Source: Acinetobacter bohemicus ANC 3994 (GTDB taxonomy: Bacteria; Pseudomonadota; Gammaproteobacteria; Pseudomonadales; Moraxellaceae). From it: a stretch of 64,000 bases of DNA. The notes under the pieces were generated by a model, which made no database searches, was not told the DNA's origin, and was given only the letters and a program-made list of their open reading frames with translations. Shown piece after piece: positions 24,311 to 33,322 of this stretch. The DNA lies in NCBI RefSeq assembly GCF_000367925.1, contig NZ_KB849164.1:722349-786348 (forward strand), written 5' to 3'. The translations under genes and the position numbers were made by a program. Position 1 is the stretch's first letter; each line of letters opens with the position of its first letter.

Positions 24311-25378
24311 ATGCATGTTTTAGAAAAAACCAAATCTCCCCTAGGTTCACTTGCTGAAATTGTTATTGATCAGCATGCAGCTAATTTTTGGTTGCAAAAA
24401 TTTAACTCCCTTTGGTCTCTCAATCAGGCATTGGGCAAAATTGTTCAAAAAGAAAATTCTGCTCAAAACATGGTGAGTTTAACCATTCAGTTCAATCGTC
24501 ATTTCGATGTAGGGCAAGCTGGACAGCATCATCCGATCTTTGTGAGTGTTAATGGTACTCGCTATGAACGTAGCTACAGTTTGACTCAACTGGATGCACA
24601 ACATGTGCTATTAACCGTTAAAAAAGTTGATCAGGGTAAAGTTAGTTCTTGGTTAGCTGAGCAGTCTAAAGTCGGTGATATCCTTGAATTCGGGCGGCCT
24701 TATGGCGATATGCTGTTACCTGTACAAGCTCAAGCAATGGTATTGCTGGCTGCGGGTAGTGGTATTACGCCAATGTTTAGTTTACTCAAAGCATTATCCA
24801 AGACCAATCGGATGGCTCAAGCACCGATAAAATTATTGTATTGGGTGAGAGAATATGCCGATGTTGCTTTTAAAGCACATTTTGAGAAGCTCGCTGAACA
24901 ATATCCTAATTTTACATTTCAAGTTTTTTATACCCAAGAAGAGGATGCTGGTGAGCGTTTAAATGTAGCGCATACCGCATTAATTTCAAATATCGAAAAT
25001 AACGTGGTCTATGCTTGTGGTCCATCTGGATTTGTAGCGCAGGCTGAACAGTTATTTGCACATGCTCAAAGTTTTAAAAGTGAAGCTTTTAGTATGACAC
25101 CGATAGAGAGTTCTGATATTGGCTTTGTAAATGTAACTTTGCTGAAATCTAAAAAAGTCATTGCTATTCCAAAAGGTCAGTCCATTTTAACCAGTTTAGA
25201 ACAGCAAAATATCAAACCCACCCATGGTTGCCGTATGGGTATCTGTAATAAATGTGTCTGCAATAAAGTTGAAGGTTCAACCAAAAATATGGTGAATGGC
25301 AGTCAAAATGCAGAACCCGGTAATGTATTGAAAATATGTGTCAACTCAGCTCAGTCTGACCTTGTTATTGATTTATAA
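24311..25378 (+). CDS. ferredoxin reductase-type electron donor for the desaturase (DesC-like)
   Basis: About 355 residues from the ATG at 24311. The layout is a ferredoxin-NADP reductase module followed by a plant-type 2Fe-2S domain. The FAD-binding RxYS motif appears in YERSYSL and the NAD(P)-binding glycine loop in LAAGSGITPMFSLL. The C-terminal CGPSGF segment is present. The 2Fe-2S ligands are CRMGICNKC plus a later cysteine in KICVNS. It passes electrons from NADPH to the desaturase whose gene begins 14 bp downstream, as DesC does for DesB in Pseudomonas. It is probably controlled by the divergent TetR protein. Confidence 0.88.
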   Translation: MHVLEKTKSPLGSLAEIVIDQHAANFWLQKFNSLWSLNQALGKIVQKENSAQNMVSLTIQFNRHFDVGQAGQHHPIFVSVNGTRYERSYSLTQLDAQHVLLTVKKVDQGKVSSWLAEQSKVGDILEFGRPYGDMLLPVQAQAMVLLAAGSGITPMFSLLKALSKTNRMAQAPIKLLYWVREYADVAFKAHFEKLAEQYPNFTFQVFYTQEEDAGERLNVAHTALISNIENNVVYACGPSGFVAQAEQLFAHAQSFKSEAFSMTPIESSDIGFVNVTLLKSKKVIAIPKGQSILTSLEQQNIKPTHGCRMGICNKCVCNKVEGSTKNMVNGSQNAEPGNVLKICVNSAQSDLVIDL

Positions 25379-25392
25379 GTGAGTCCAATATT

Positions 25393-26487
25393 ATGAATAT
25401 GCCGATTAAAATGCAATATTTTAAAAATCCTAAAAATGGCGAGCTTACTCAATCTCAATTAGATGCTTTAGCACGTGAGCTGGATGCAATTAAACAAGAA
25501 GTCTTAGATGATATTGGCGAGAAAGACGCTCAATATATTCGCCGTGTTTATTCAACTGTGCGTTATTCATCAATCGCGGGTCGTGCCTGTTTATTTGCAG
25601 GTTGGTTTCCGCCAGCATGGCTTTTAGGTACGGCTTTACTTGGTTTTTCTAAAATTATGGAAAACATGGAGTTGGGTCATAATGTTATGCATGGTCAATA
25701 TGACTGGATGAATGATCCAAAATTCCATGGTTCAACTTATGAGTGGGATATTGTGGGTACAGCGGATAATTGGCGTCAAACCCATAACTATAAACATCAT
25801 ACTTATACCAACATTAAAGGTATGGATGACGACATTGGTTATGGATTATTACGTCTTTTCCCTGAACAGCGTTGGAAACCCGGCTTTCTTTTACAACCTA
25901 TTTATGCCATTCCATTTTGTTTGCTATTCCAGTGGGGAGTTGCAATTCAAAACCTTGAAATTGGCAAAGTGTGGTTTGGTCGTAAGACGAAACAGGAACT
26001 GAAAGAAGAGTGGAAACCTTTACAGACTAAAATCACCAAGCAACTGTTTAAAGATTATGTGTTTTTCCCCTTAATTGCAGGTCCAGCGGCTTTGCCTGTA
26101 TTAGCGGGTAACTTCGTTGCAAATGGTATTCGTAATATTTGGACATTTAGTATTATTTTCTGTGGTCACTTCACTAAAGACGTTGAAGTGTTTCCAAAAA
26201 CAGTACTGGAAAATGAAAGTCGCGGTCATTGGTATATGCGTCAGATTCGTGGTTCATCGAACTTAACCGGTTCAGAAGCCTTCCATATTTTGACAGGGCA
26301 TTTAAGTCATCAAATCGAACATCATTTATACCCTGATATTCCAGCACGTCGCTATCGTAAAATGGCACCGAAGGTACAGGCTGTATGTGAAAAGTATGGC
26401 TTGAATTACAATAATGCCAGTCTATTGAAACAGTATGGTAGTGTGATTAAGCGTATAGCAAAATATGCATTTCCATTTAAAAAATAA
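25393..26487 (+). CDS. acyl-CoA fatty acid desaturase (DesB/DesA3-like)
   Basis: A 364-residue membrane di-iron desaturase. The three histidine boxes are visible: GHNVMH (near residue 95), HNYKHH (near 130) and HQIEHH near residue 303, followed by LYPDIPARRY. Four hydrophobic segments surround them. It introduces a double bond, probably delta-9, into saturated acyl chains to adjust membrane fluidity. It is the second gene of the operon with the reductase, 14 bp apart, and ends in a terminator at 26506. By analogy it is induced when the TetR regulator senses saturated acyl chains. Confidence 0.9.
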   Translation: MNMPIKMQYFKNPKNGELTQSQLDALARELDAIKQEVLDDIGEKDAQYIRRVYSTVRYSSIAGRACLFAGWFPPAWLLGTALLGFSKIMENMELGHNVMHGQYDWMNDPKFHGSTYEWDIVGTADNWRQTHNYKHHTYTNIKGMDDDIGYGLLRLFPEQRWKPGFLLQPIYAIPFCLLFQWGVAIQNLEIGKVWFGRKTKQELKEEWKPLQTKITKQLFKDYVFFPLIAGPAALPVLAGNFVANGIRNIWTFSIIFCGHFTKDVEVFPKTVLENESRGHWYMRQIRGSSNLTGSEAFHILTGHLSHQIEHHLYPDIPARRYRKMAPKVQAVCEKYGLNYNNASLLKQYGSVIKRIAKYAFPFKK

Positions 26488-26505
26488 ATGAAACATTGCA
26501 CCAAG

Positions 26506-26533
26506 AAACCACTTTAAATGAAGTGGTTTTTTT
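26506..26533 (+). terminator. desaturase operon terminator
   Basis: AAACCACTT (26506-26514) and AAGTGGTTT (26521-26529) with a 6-nt loop, followed by a T run. It overlaps the stop codon of the convergent small gene. Confidence 0.8.
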
Positions 26534-26735
26534 AATGGTGAATATGCGCTTTAAGTGTTTTAACTAAATGTGCATAATTGCCTTTTTTTGCTTTATCCAA
26601 TACATGTGTGATTTCTTGCTGACTCCAATTTTGGTTTTTAGCCTGATGGAAAAATAAGGACAGCAACACAAATGGATTTTCGCCAAAACGAATATATATA
26701 CCTTTGACCTGTTTGGGGGGATTAAATAAATTCAT
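26532..26735 (-). CDS. small hypothetical protein, 67 aa
   Basis: I do not recognise the family. The small basic soluble protein begins MNLFNPPKQVKGIYIRFGENPF and has a C-terminal helical part (QQEITHVLDKAKKGNYAHLVKTL, quoted short: residues about 40-62). An AAGGG site lies 10 nt upstream of the ATG at 26735. It converges on the desaturase operon. The regular composition and start signal support a real gene, but no function is visible. Confidence 0.6.
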   Translation of the reverse strand: MNLFNPPKQVKGIYIRFGENPFVLLSLFFHQAKNQNWSQQEITHVLDKAKKGNYAHLVKTLKAHIHH

Positions 26736-26906
26736 TATACATTTACCCTTATTTATTGTTTGTTATGCGCTATATTTATTATTTATGTAGATACTATCAC
26801 AGTATTTTTTTTCAAGAAAACATTAGTTTAATTTAAATTTTTGTTCAATTTTGATAGTTCTATTTATTGTTTAGATCGAAAAAGGAATCTACGGAATGTT
26901 TTGCGC

Positions 26907-27557
26907 TTAAATGGCAATTTGAATACTGTTTGGTAATGGCGGCAGTGTTTTATTGACACCGATCATATAGGCATGATGTGCAAGAGCCAGCATTTCTTTA
27001 TCTTCACGACTGTTGCCATAAGCATAAATCACTGCATAATCGCCTAAAGAATAATTTTCTAAAATACGTTGTCTTTTCTGTTCTGAACTACAATCTGGCG
27101 TTGTGTATTGTCCCGTATATAAATTATTGATTTTTTCAGTCTGCGTACAAATTAAATCAATATTTAATAAGCGACAGACCGGTTCAAGATATATATCTAC
27201 CGATGCTGAAACCAGTACAACATCATGACCTAAAGCTTGATGTTGCTTCAGTTGTTTCAGTAACGCAGGATTCAGTTGAGTCATTAAGCTGGTTGCATAT
27301 TCTAAAGCAACTTGTTGTAACTCTAGCACATCTGCATGCGTAAACATTGCGTTAAATAATTTAGAACGCATCGCATGTGCAGGGTAGGCATTTAAATAGT
27401 AGGCTTGGATCCACGGTAGGATTTTAATCCCTTGTTTGACGATATGCCGTTTAGAGAGAGCATAGAATATAAACCCCGTGAAACTATCTTTTGTACACAG
27501 GGTTCCATCAAAATCGAAGAGCGCTAAATTTTTATTCTTTTTGCTCGTTGCATACAT
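26907..27557 (-). CDS. HAD-IB family phosphatase
   Basis: 216 residues with the haloacid dehalogenase motifs. The nucleophile motif LALFDFDGTL is at residues 11-20, motif II is VVLVSASVDIYL, the motif III lysine region is SSEQKRQRI, and motif IV reads AYGNSREDKEML. The SerB-like IB subgroup is suggested by the helical cap after motif I. The ATG at 27557 has GGAAG upstream. It overlaps the end of the DUF1615 lipoprotein gene by 34 bp, so the two are translationally linked in one operon. The substrate is unknown. Confidence 0.85.
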   Translation of the reverse strand: MYATSKKNKNLALFDFDGTLCTKDSFTGFIFYALSKRHIVKQGIKILPWIQAYYLNAYPAHAMRSKLFNAMFTHADVLELQQVALEYATSLMTQLNPALLKQLKQHQALGHDVVLVSASVDIYLEPVCRLLNIDLICTQTEKINNLYTGQYTTPDCSSEQKRQRILENYSLGDYAVIYAYGNSREDKEMLALAHHAYMIGVNKTLPPLPNSIQIAI

Positions 27558-28732
27558 GATTGGTATCTTCCATTTACGCGTGTTGCAAACCAGTTGGTAT
27601 TATAGTCACGGCTAAGTTTAGGACCAGAAATAACGACCTCAGGCATGATAGCATAGATAGGTTCTTTACCTGTTTTCTCTTTGTAGAGCTTGGCTACTGC
27701 ACGGTATGTTGCTGTATCTTCAAAACTTTTAGATTTTTCTTTCTTTAAGTCCGTACGGATTTGACGTGGTGTGACCAAGATGTTATTGGCTGCGAAAACA
27801 CTGATCAATTCACGTTCAGATTGGCTGCTGACAGAGCGGATTGAACCATCTTTGTTGTAAAGTAACAGGTCTCCATCTAAGTCTAACTCAGCAACTGTAA
27901 GATCATTGAGCATACTTTGGAATGCTGCATTACGGCTTGAATACATACCTGAATTATAGTCTGCAAAACGATAAATCGCTTTATCATAATCCGCCGGGTA
28001 CATCATTAAACGATGAATACCATAATACAAACCACCATATTGGCTGTATAAGTCCGTGCGTAATTCGGCAATATTGCCACCTTGGCGTTTGTGCTCTTTG
28101 GCATAGCCAATATGAACTTGCATTGAACCCAATGTGGTAATTGGATTTAACTTTTCACCAATGTCTTGCCCCACTAATTTTGCTGCACCGGTTAATGCAC
28201 TGACATGGTAATGCTTGGACATATAAGCAAAAATTTCACGATATAGCTCATCGAGTTCACGTTCAGTTTTGACCCGACGCATTTGACTTAAATAGTTATC
28301 TTCAGGACTCGGCTGATTTTTTAAAACTTCTTGAAAATAACCGGCCACTGTTCCGCCCAAACCATCGCCTAATTTATCTTTAAATTTTTCTTCTAAACGG
28401 TCTTGGACTTCTTTCACTGCTTTTTCACCTAAACCCGGAACTTGTGGGTCAGCGACAAAGTTAGATTCTTGATCTACCACAGCGACAATACTGCAAATAT
28501 TTTTTTTAGTTTGAGGAATATCAAGCTGATCGGTGATACTAAAAATATCTTTAGCCCACGAATTACGGTTATTCACACGTGGTGGGATGAGGCGTTTAAT
28601 TTGATCTTCTTCTAAAGTCGGTTCATTATTTTTTGACCACCAAGAACCATCGCCACATGCCACTAAACTTAGCGACAATGCAAGGATACTCAAGGATTTA
28701 AGATGAGATGAAATAAAAAGAGTTTTTTTCAT
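27524..28732 (-). CDS. DUF1615 domain-containing lipoprotein
   Basis: 402 residues from the ATG at 28732. The N-terminus is a lipoprotein signal (LSILALSLSLVACGDG, with the lipobox cysteine near residue 26). The mature part matches DUF1615, whose members are gammaproteobacterial lipoproteins of unknown function. ICSIVAVVDQESNF and a later SMQVHIGY resemble the glutamate-containing core of lysozyme-like transglycosylases, so a cell-wall role is possible; this is inference. It is the first gene of an operon with the HAD phosphatase, divergent from dusB. Confidence 0.8.
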   Translation of the reverse strand: MKKTLFISSHLKSLSILALSLSLVACGDGSWWSKNNEPTLEEDQIKRLIPPRVNNRNSWAKDIFSITDQLDIPQTKKNICSIVAVVDQESNFVADPQVPGLGEKAVKEVQDRLEEKFKDKLGDGLGGTVAGYFQEVLKNQPSPEDNYLSQMRRVKTERELDELYREIFAYMSKHYHVSALTGAAKLVGQDIGEKLNPITTLGSMQVHIGYAKEHKRQGGNIAELRTDLYSQYGGLYYGIHRLMMYPADYDKAIYRFADYNSGMYSSRNAAFQSMLNDLTVAELDLDGDLLLYNKDGSIRSVSSQSERELISVFAANNILVTPRQIRTDLKKEKSKSFEDTATYRAVAKLYKEKTGKEPIYAIMPEVVISGPKLSRDYNTNWFATRVNGRYQSCMQRAKRIKI

Positions 28733-28814
28733 AAGGATGAAAACATGTTCCAAAAGGATGAGCCAATACAGTAGATGCAGTATACTATGTCGGTCGAAAA
28801 AGTGATGAATTTAT

Positions 28815-29840
28815 ATGTATATTGGTCCATATCAACTGTCAAATAATTTAATTGTTGCGCCGATGGCAGGTGTTACGGATCGTCCATTTCGGACGTTGTG
28901 TAAATATTTTGGTGCTGGGCATGCAGTCAGTGAAATGATGACATCTGACCAGACTTTACGCATGAGTAAAAAAAGCTTATATCGTGCTAATTTTGATGGC
29001 GAGCTTGCCCCGATATCGGCACAGATTGCAGGTTCAGATCCACTTGATCTTGCTGAAGCAGCACGTTTTCAAGTGGCGAATGGTGCACAAATTGTTGATA
29101 TCAACATGGGCTGTCCTGCTAAAAAAGTATGTAATAAATTAGCGGGTTCAGCTTTGTTAAAAGATGAAGATTTAGTTGCCCGTATTTTAGATACGGTCGT
29201 TGCGGCGGTTGATGTTCCTGTGACTTTAAAAACGCGACTGGGTTATTTAAATGGTCATGAAAATATTATGCGTGTTGCAAAACGTGCAGAACAAGCGGGT
29301 ATAGCTGCATTGGCATTACATGGTCGTACGCGTGAGGACATGTATTTAAATACGGCACGTTATCGTTTGATCAAAGAAGTCAAACAAATGTTAAGTATTC
29401 CTGTGATTGCCAATGGTGATATCGACAGTCCTGAAAAAGCAAAATATGTGCTCGACTACACGGGTGCTGATGCCATTATGATAGGCCGTGCTGCACAAGG
29501 TCGCCCTTGGATTTTTCGTGAGATTTCTCACTATTTAGCAACAGGCCAATATTTAGCTGCCCCGAATATTCAAGAAGTTAAGGATGTGCTTTTAGGGCAC
29601 TTATCGGAACTCTATGAGTTCTATGGTGAATACTCGGGTTGTCGTATTTCACGTAAACATATTGCTTGGTATACCAAAGGTTTACGTTCTAGCAATGAAT
29701 TCCGTCAAAATATGTATAAAGTAGAAAGTACTGCCGATCAGTACAAAGTGGTTGAAGCTTATTTCGATGATCTTTTAGCACAAGGTGAAATCATGAGTGA
29801 TGTTCAGGTCGAACAGATCAATTTACTTGAAACAAAATAA
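28815..29840 (+). CDS. dusB: tRNA-dihydrouridine synthase B
   Basis: This FMN enzyme reduces a uridine in the tRNA D-loop to dihydrouridine. 341 residues with the DusB pattern: LIVAPMAGVTDRPFRTL at the start, the catalytic cysteine region INMGCPAKKVCNKLAGSALL (cysteine near residue 100), KTRLGY, ALHGRTRE, and GADAIMIGRAAQGRPWIF for FMN phosphate binding. The C-terminal helical tRNA-binding domain includes SRKHIAWY. In many bacteria dusB is cotranscribed with fis; here no fis follows, and a terminator closes it as a single gene. Confidence 0.93.
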   Translation: MYIGPYQLSNNLIVAPMAGVTDRPFRTLCKYFGAGHAVSEMMTSDQTLRMSKKSLYRANFDGELAPISAQIAGSDPLDLAEAARFQVANGAQIVDINMGCPAKKVCNKLAGSALLKDEDLVARILDTVVAAVDVPVTLKTRLGYLNGHENIMRVAKRAEQAGIAALALHGRTREDMYLNTARYRLIKEVKQMLSIPVIANGDIDSPEKAKYVLDYTGADAIMIGRAAQGRPWIFREISHYLATGQYLAAPNIQEVKDVLLGHLSELYEFYGEYSGCRISRKHIAWYTKGLRSSNEFRQNMYKVESTADQYKVVEAYFDDLLAQGEIMSDVQVEQINLLETK

Positions 29841-29857
29841 ACAGTAGCGAGTAAAAA

Positions 29858-29881
29858 AACCTCTCAATGGAGAGGTTTTTT
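29858..29881. terminator. bidirectional terminator between dusB and the convergent oxidoreductase
   Basis: AACCTCTC (29858-29865) and GAGAGGTT (29870-29877) with A and T runs on either side, usable by both strands. Confidence 0.85.
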
Positions 29882-29896
29882 ATCATCTAGAGCATA

Positions 29897-30940
29897 TTAG
29901 GTTTGGCTCATTTCTAGTACCAATTGATTGACTAAATCAGCAGCTTCCATTTCACGAATTTGAGCGACATTTGTTCCCGCCCAGAATGCAGCAAAACCAA
30001 AGTCTCCTTGGGCTGATGCAGCGGCATTGAGTTGTTTGCCTAAATCATAAGAATAAGGGTAGGTAGCGACATCAGGTCGTTCAGGTCGGTCGATTTGGGT
30101 ATGCCAATGATTAATTAAGCCCCGTGCAGGACGACCTGAGATACTTTCAGTAATTTGAGTAATGGGGGTATTGAATAACGCTTTTCGATAAGCAGCATTG
30201 GCATTTGAACTTTTACATTGTACAAAAGCAGTCCCCAGTTGAACAGCTTCGGCACCTAACTGTATGAGCCGCTGGGCTTGATGTCCATTCATAAGACCAC
30301 CAGCAGCAATGATAGGTAACTGACAATGTTGTTTTAGCAACTGAACTAAGTCAGAGGTTTTTACCGCGCTGTCAAATGTTTCATTAAAAATGCCCCGATG
30401 CCCGCCAGCTTCAATGCCTTGAGCAATAATGATATCAATACCTGCGGCTTCAATTTCAAGTGCTTCAGCTAGATTGGTCGCTGAAACCATGGTCATAATT
30501 CCAGCTTTTTTTAATGCTTGAATTTGATGTGGATGTGGAATGCCAAAGTGGAAACTGACCGCTTTAGGTTTTGTTTCTAAAACTAAATTTAAATAATCAT
30601 CATGATCTAAAAAACTAGGATAGATACATTCTAATTCAGTTGGAGGAACTGCATTATATTTCTCAAATTGAGGAATTAAATATTGAATCCACTGCTTTGC
30701 AACGTCATGGTCTAGAGCTGAACTTTGGTGGCAAAAGAAATTGACTTGGAAGGGTTGGTGAGTCAGCGCTTGAGTCTCTAAAATCTGTTGGCGTGCGGCT
30801 TCAACAGAACTTGCACCCAAGCCGAGTGAACCTAAACCACCTTGATTAGAGACTTCTGCTGCCAATTGAGGGGTAGAAACACCTGCCATTGGGGCAAGGA
30901 AAATAGGATGTTTAATATCGAGTTGTTCTAATAAAGTCAT
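29897..30940 (-). CDS. NAD(P)H-dependent flavin oxidoreductase / nitronate monooxygenase-like
   Basis: A 347-residue FMN-binding TIM barrel of the 2-nitropropane dioxygenase group. The family landmarks are KHPIFLAPMAGVSTPQLA, GGLGSLGLGA, SFHFGIPHP, the EAGGHRG segment (ADIIIAQGIEAGGHRG type), PIIAAGGLMNG and GAEAVQLGTAFVQC for FMN phosphate. The start at 30940 has a strong AGGAG site. Members oxidise alkyl nitronates such as propionate-3-nitronate or reduce quinones; which applies here is unknown. Single gene convergent with dusB. Confidence 0.85.
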   Translation of the reverse strand: MTLLEQLDIKHPIFLAPMAGVSTPQLAAEVSNQGGLGSLGLGASSVEAARQQILETQALTHQPFQVNFFCHQSSALDHDVAKQWIQYLIPQFEKYNAVPPTELECIYPSFLDHDDYLNLVLETKPKAVSFHFGIPHPHQIQALKKAGIMTMVSATNLAEALEIEAAGIDIIIAQGIEAGGHRGIFNETFDSAVKTSDLVQLLKQHCQLPIIAAGGLMNGHQAQRLIQLGAEAVQLGTAFVQCKSSNANAAYRKALFNTPITQITESISGRPARGLINHWHTQIDRPERPDVATYPYSYDLGKQLNAAASAQGDFGFAAFWAGTNVAQIREMEAADLVNQLVLEMSQT

Positions 30941-31185
30941 ATTTAGCTCCTACGAGTACAGATTACTTTGCCCAAGCACTCAAAATTAAGCAAATAATAT
31001 TCGTTATTTTTTTACGAAATAAAATGATTATTTTTTTGATTTTCTTGAATAAAGAAATTTGAAAATAACCTTTCATACTGGATCATATAAAAGTTCAATC
31101 AATCAGTTTGATAAAATGAAAAATCAATTTGGCTGGATATTTCAGGCATAATATTGTGCTGTATTCGGTGATTATTGGACGATTT

Positions 31186-31707
31186 ATGCTGAAGCCGTTA
31201 ATTTTAGCGACTTTAATATCAACTTTAGTGCTTTCAGCCTGTTCATCTTCTGAACAAAGTGAAGCACAGATTGATCCTCAAAAGTATCAAGTTCAGGATG
31301 TTGCCAGCTTGCAACAGCGCTTTGACTTATTAAATCAAAAATTATCAAAGGATTATCAAGCCTTTAAAAAAACAAATAGTATTGCTTTCTCAGACCAGTC
31401 GGTATTTGATAGTCGTCAGCTTAAGACTCTAAATTTACATGCAGTCAGTCGAACGTCTTTAAAACCAGTTAAAACAGCCTATTGCGAAATGATGAATGGT
31501 TATTTTGCTGAAATGTATCATTTGGGGCATCAAAATCTGAGTTTGATGGCGCAGCTTCAATTACCTCATGCACAGCATGAAGATTTAGCAAAAAGTTTTG
31601 CAAATGCAGATCAATTTTATGATTTTATTTTAAATCGGTATACATCGTACCGTCAGGCACAAGAAATTATGGGCTTTGGCTGTAATTTAAAAGAAGCTTT
31701 AACTTAG
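31186..31707 (+). CDS. putative lipoprotein, 173 aa
   Basis: Start at the ATG at 31186 (MLKPLILATLISTLVLSAC), preceded by GGA; this places a canonical LSAC lipobox after a hydrophobic signal. The mature part is mostly helical (DVASLQQRFDLLNQKLSKDY and a C-terminal region with NADQFYDFILNRY). It has two cysteines (AYCEMM and FGCNLKE) that could form a disulfide. The family is not recognised. Its terminator has been split by an insertion: AGCCCCT at 31732-31738 and AGGGGCT at 32090-32096 would form a stem if the intervening element were removed. Confidence 0.7.
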   Translation: MLKPLILATLISTLVLSACSSSEQSEAQIDPQKYQVQDVASLQQRFDLLNQKLSKDYQAFKKTNSIAFSDQSVFDSRQLKTLNLHAVSRTSLKPVKTAYCEMMNGYFAEMYHLGHQNLSLMAQLQLPHAQHEDLAKSFANADQFYDFILNRYTSYRQAQEIMGFGCNLKEALT

Positions 31708-31746
31708 ATTTAAAAAAGCAAAATTCAAAAAAGCCCCTATTTAGGG

Positions 31747-32081
31747 TAATGCTGATCAGTTAAGGAGTTTTGTAATAAACCCCTTAACTTTTTAGTTCTT
31801 CACAACGGAGTCTTATATCTTTAAATCAAATACTTGGAGCTCATCTATTACTTTGGATAAGCCCAAATGAGAAGCAAAGCTTCGCAAGAAAGGCATCTTG
31901 CGGCGCAGTGCGCCTCACCGCAAAACTCGTCAAATCCCTTTTATTGATTAATAAATCGCAGAAACTGTACTTTTTCAAAGTAGTCTTGCCTCAAACAGTT
32001 GCGGATGACGTTTCCGCGTATCGAATAACATTATGAATTTAAAATAAAAAAGCCAGTCAATTTCTTAACTGACTGGCATTA
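31747..32081. mobile_element. IS4-like miniature (non-autonomous) element, 335 bp
   Basis: The ends are TAATGCTGATCAGTTAAG (31747-31764) and the inverse of TAATGCCAGTCAGTTAAG (32064-32081), 15 of 18 positions alike. They resemble the inverted repeat I recall for IS4. Direct flanks CCTATTTAGGG (31736-31746) and CCTATTTAAGG (32082-32092) form an 11-bp target duplication with one mismatch, in the size range of IS4. The interior has no transposase gene, only a GC-richer patch near 31870-31920 and a hairpin at each end (31758-31789; 32052-32077). Removing the element and one flank copy restores a perfect Rho-independent terminator for the lipoprotein gene. Confidence 0.75.
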
Positions 32082-32140
32082 CCTATTTAAGGGGCTTTAC
32101 TCATACATTATGAGCGTGCTCAGCGTTTTGCTTGTAGTCA

Positions 32141-32287
32141 ATTTTCTATTGGTTATCGCCTTATAGTTCTGATTTAAACTCCATAGAAAATATGTGGGCA
32201 TGGGTTAAATGCAAGCCTAAAGAAGGGTTGGTAGATTCTATTGATTTATTATTTCAAATGTTTTTTTATGTTGCTATAAAGAATTAG
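32141..32287 (+). pseudogene. relic of an IS630-type transposase C-terminus
   Basis: From 32153 the frame reads LSPYSSDLNSIENMWAWVK and ends at a TAG at 32285. This is the DDE-glutamate region of IS630 transposases (consensus PPYSPDLNPIExxW). The rest of the gene and the element ends are missing. It marks this site, directly right of the miniature element, as a repeated insertion area upstream of the accessory cluster. Confidence 0.6.
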
Positions 32288-32534
32288 ATGGCTTGATTAT
32301 ATATTTAAGTATGAAAATTATGGTATGGAAAGTGATAGTCATTATCATTATTTTTTATTTAATGGTGGATATTAATAACAAATTAAAATTATTATTTATT
32401 TTTTGATTAATTTGGTTTTAGTCTTTGAAAAACAATATTTTTTTAATAATATTGTTTGTATTTTATTTTATTGTTAAGGAAATTTTAAGGTTGTAGTTCT
32501 ATTTTTTCTTATTATATTTTTTTGTGAGATGATA
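32288..32534. other. very AT-rich region upstream of the accessory cluster
   Basis: About 250 bp of strongly AT-rich DNA. It contains a perfect 10-bp inverted repeat, AAACAATATT (32430-32439) and AATATTGTTT (32448-32457), with an 8-nt spacer about 80 bp before the first cluster gene. It may be an operator or hairpin, and such AT-rich DNA is a typical target of H-NS-type silencing; both are inference. Confidence 0.45.
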
Positions 32535-33272
32535 ATGACTACATTCATCTTTAAACATGCTTCATCTAATAAGATTAACTATTCAGACTTTAATTTAGAT
32601 CACTTCAAATATAAAAAAGAACGATTTAATAAAAGTACTTTAAATAAAAACTGTGTGGAAGAATTACTTAAAGTTTGGTGTAAAAAGTCTCTTATTGGTT
32701 TGGATGTTACGATTTTAGACCGCAATCAAACATTAGAACGAGTGAGCGTTGAAAATTTTATCAGTGATAAATATAAAGAAATCCATAATGCTTCACTCTC
32801 TGAGTTTTTTTCAACATTGTTTGTAGGTTATACCGAAAACAGCATGCAAGTGGCGATTGGGCTGGAAAACTTAAATGGAAAAGACGCTTTTCTTGAACAA
32901 TATTTAGAAACACCTGTGCAGCTGAGCCTAGAGAAAATTATTCAGCGCAAAGTTTCAAGGGACAAACTGGTTGAAATTGGCAATTTGGCTTCTCTCAGTA
33001 TGGAAAATGCAAAATTGATGGTGGCCTTTTTGGTGTTCCATTTAAGCCGGCAAAAAATTGAATGGGCTGTGTGTACCGGCACAGTTGCTGTTCGCTATGT
33101 TCTACAACAGATGGGGCTGCATTTTCATGTCATCGATAAAGCCAACCCAAATGCACTAGGGGCTGCCCAGAAGCAATGGGGAAATTACTATCAGCAAAAG
33201 CCGTTCGTGCTGGCGATAAATGTGGCCGATGCGCTGGCTGTAACTGAAGAAATATACAATTCCAATTTCTAA
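32535..33272 (+). CDS. thermostable hemolysin family protein
   Basis: About 245 residues from the ATG at 32535 (GTGAG upstream); 32529 is possible. It matches the T_hemolysin family named after Vibrio delta-VPH. The conserved half is VEIGNLASLSMENAKLMVAFL and EWAVCTGTVAVRYVLQQMGL, followed by GNYYQQKPFVLAINV. The W-x4-T-G-T-x3-R-x6-G pattern and fold order recall acyl-transferases of the GNAT/autoinducer-synthase type, so an acyl-transfer role is at least as plausible as haemolysis; this is inference. First gene of a five-gene cluster with an acyl ligase, a dioxygenase and an SDR. No signal peptide. Confidence 0.8.
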   Translation: MTTFIFKHASSNKINYSDFNLDHFKYKKERFNKSTLNKNCVEELLKVWCKKSLIGLDVTILDRNQTLERVSVENFISDKYKEIHNASLSEFFSTLFVGYTENSMQVAIGLENLNGKDAFLEQYLETPVQLSLEKIIQRKVSRDKLVEIGNLASLSMENAKLMVAFLVFHLSRQKIEWAVCTGTVAVRYVLQQMGLHFHVIDKANPNALGAAQKQWGNYYQQKPFVLAINVADALAVTEEIYNSNF

Positions 33273-33322
33273 ATATTAATGAAACTGGCGAAAAGACCAG
33301 TTTCAAACTTGGATTTCTGAAG

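Noticed and set aside
31758..31793. Hairpin with T run first read as the terminator of the lipoprotein gene
   Set aside because: It lies inside the IS4-like miniature element; the native terminator is the split stem at 31732-31738 and 32090-32096.
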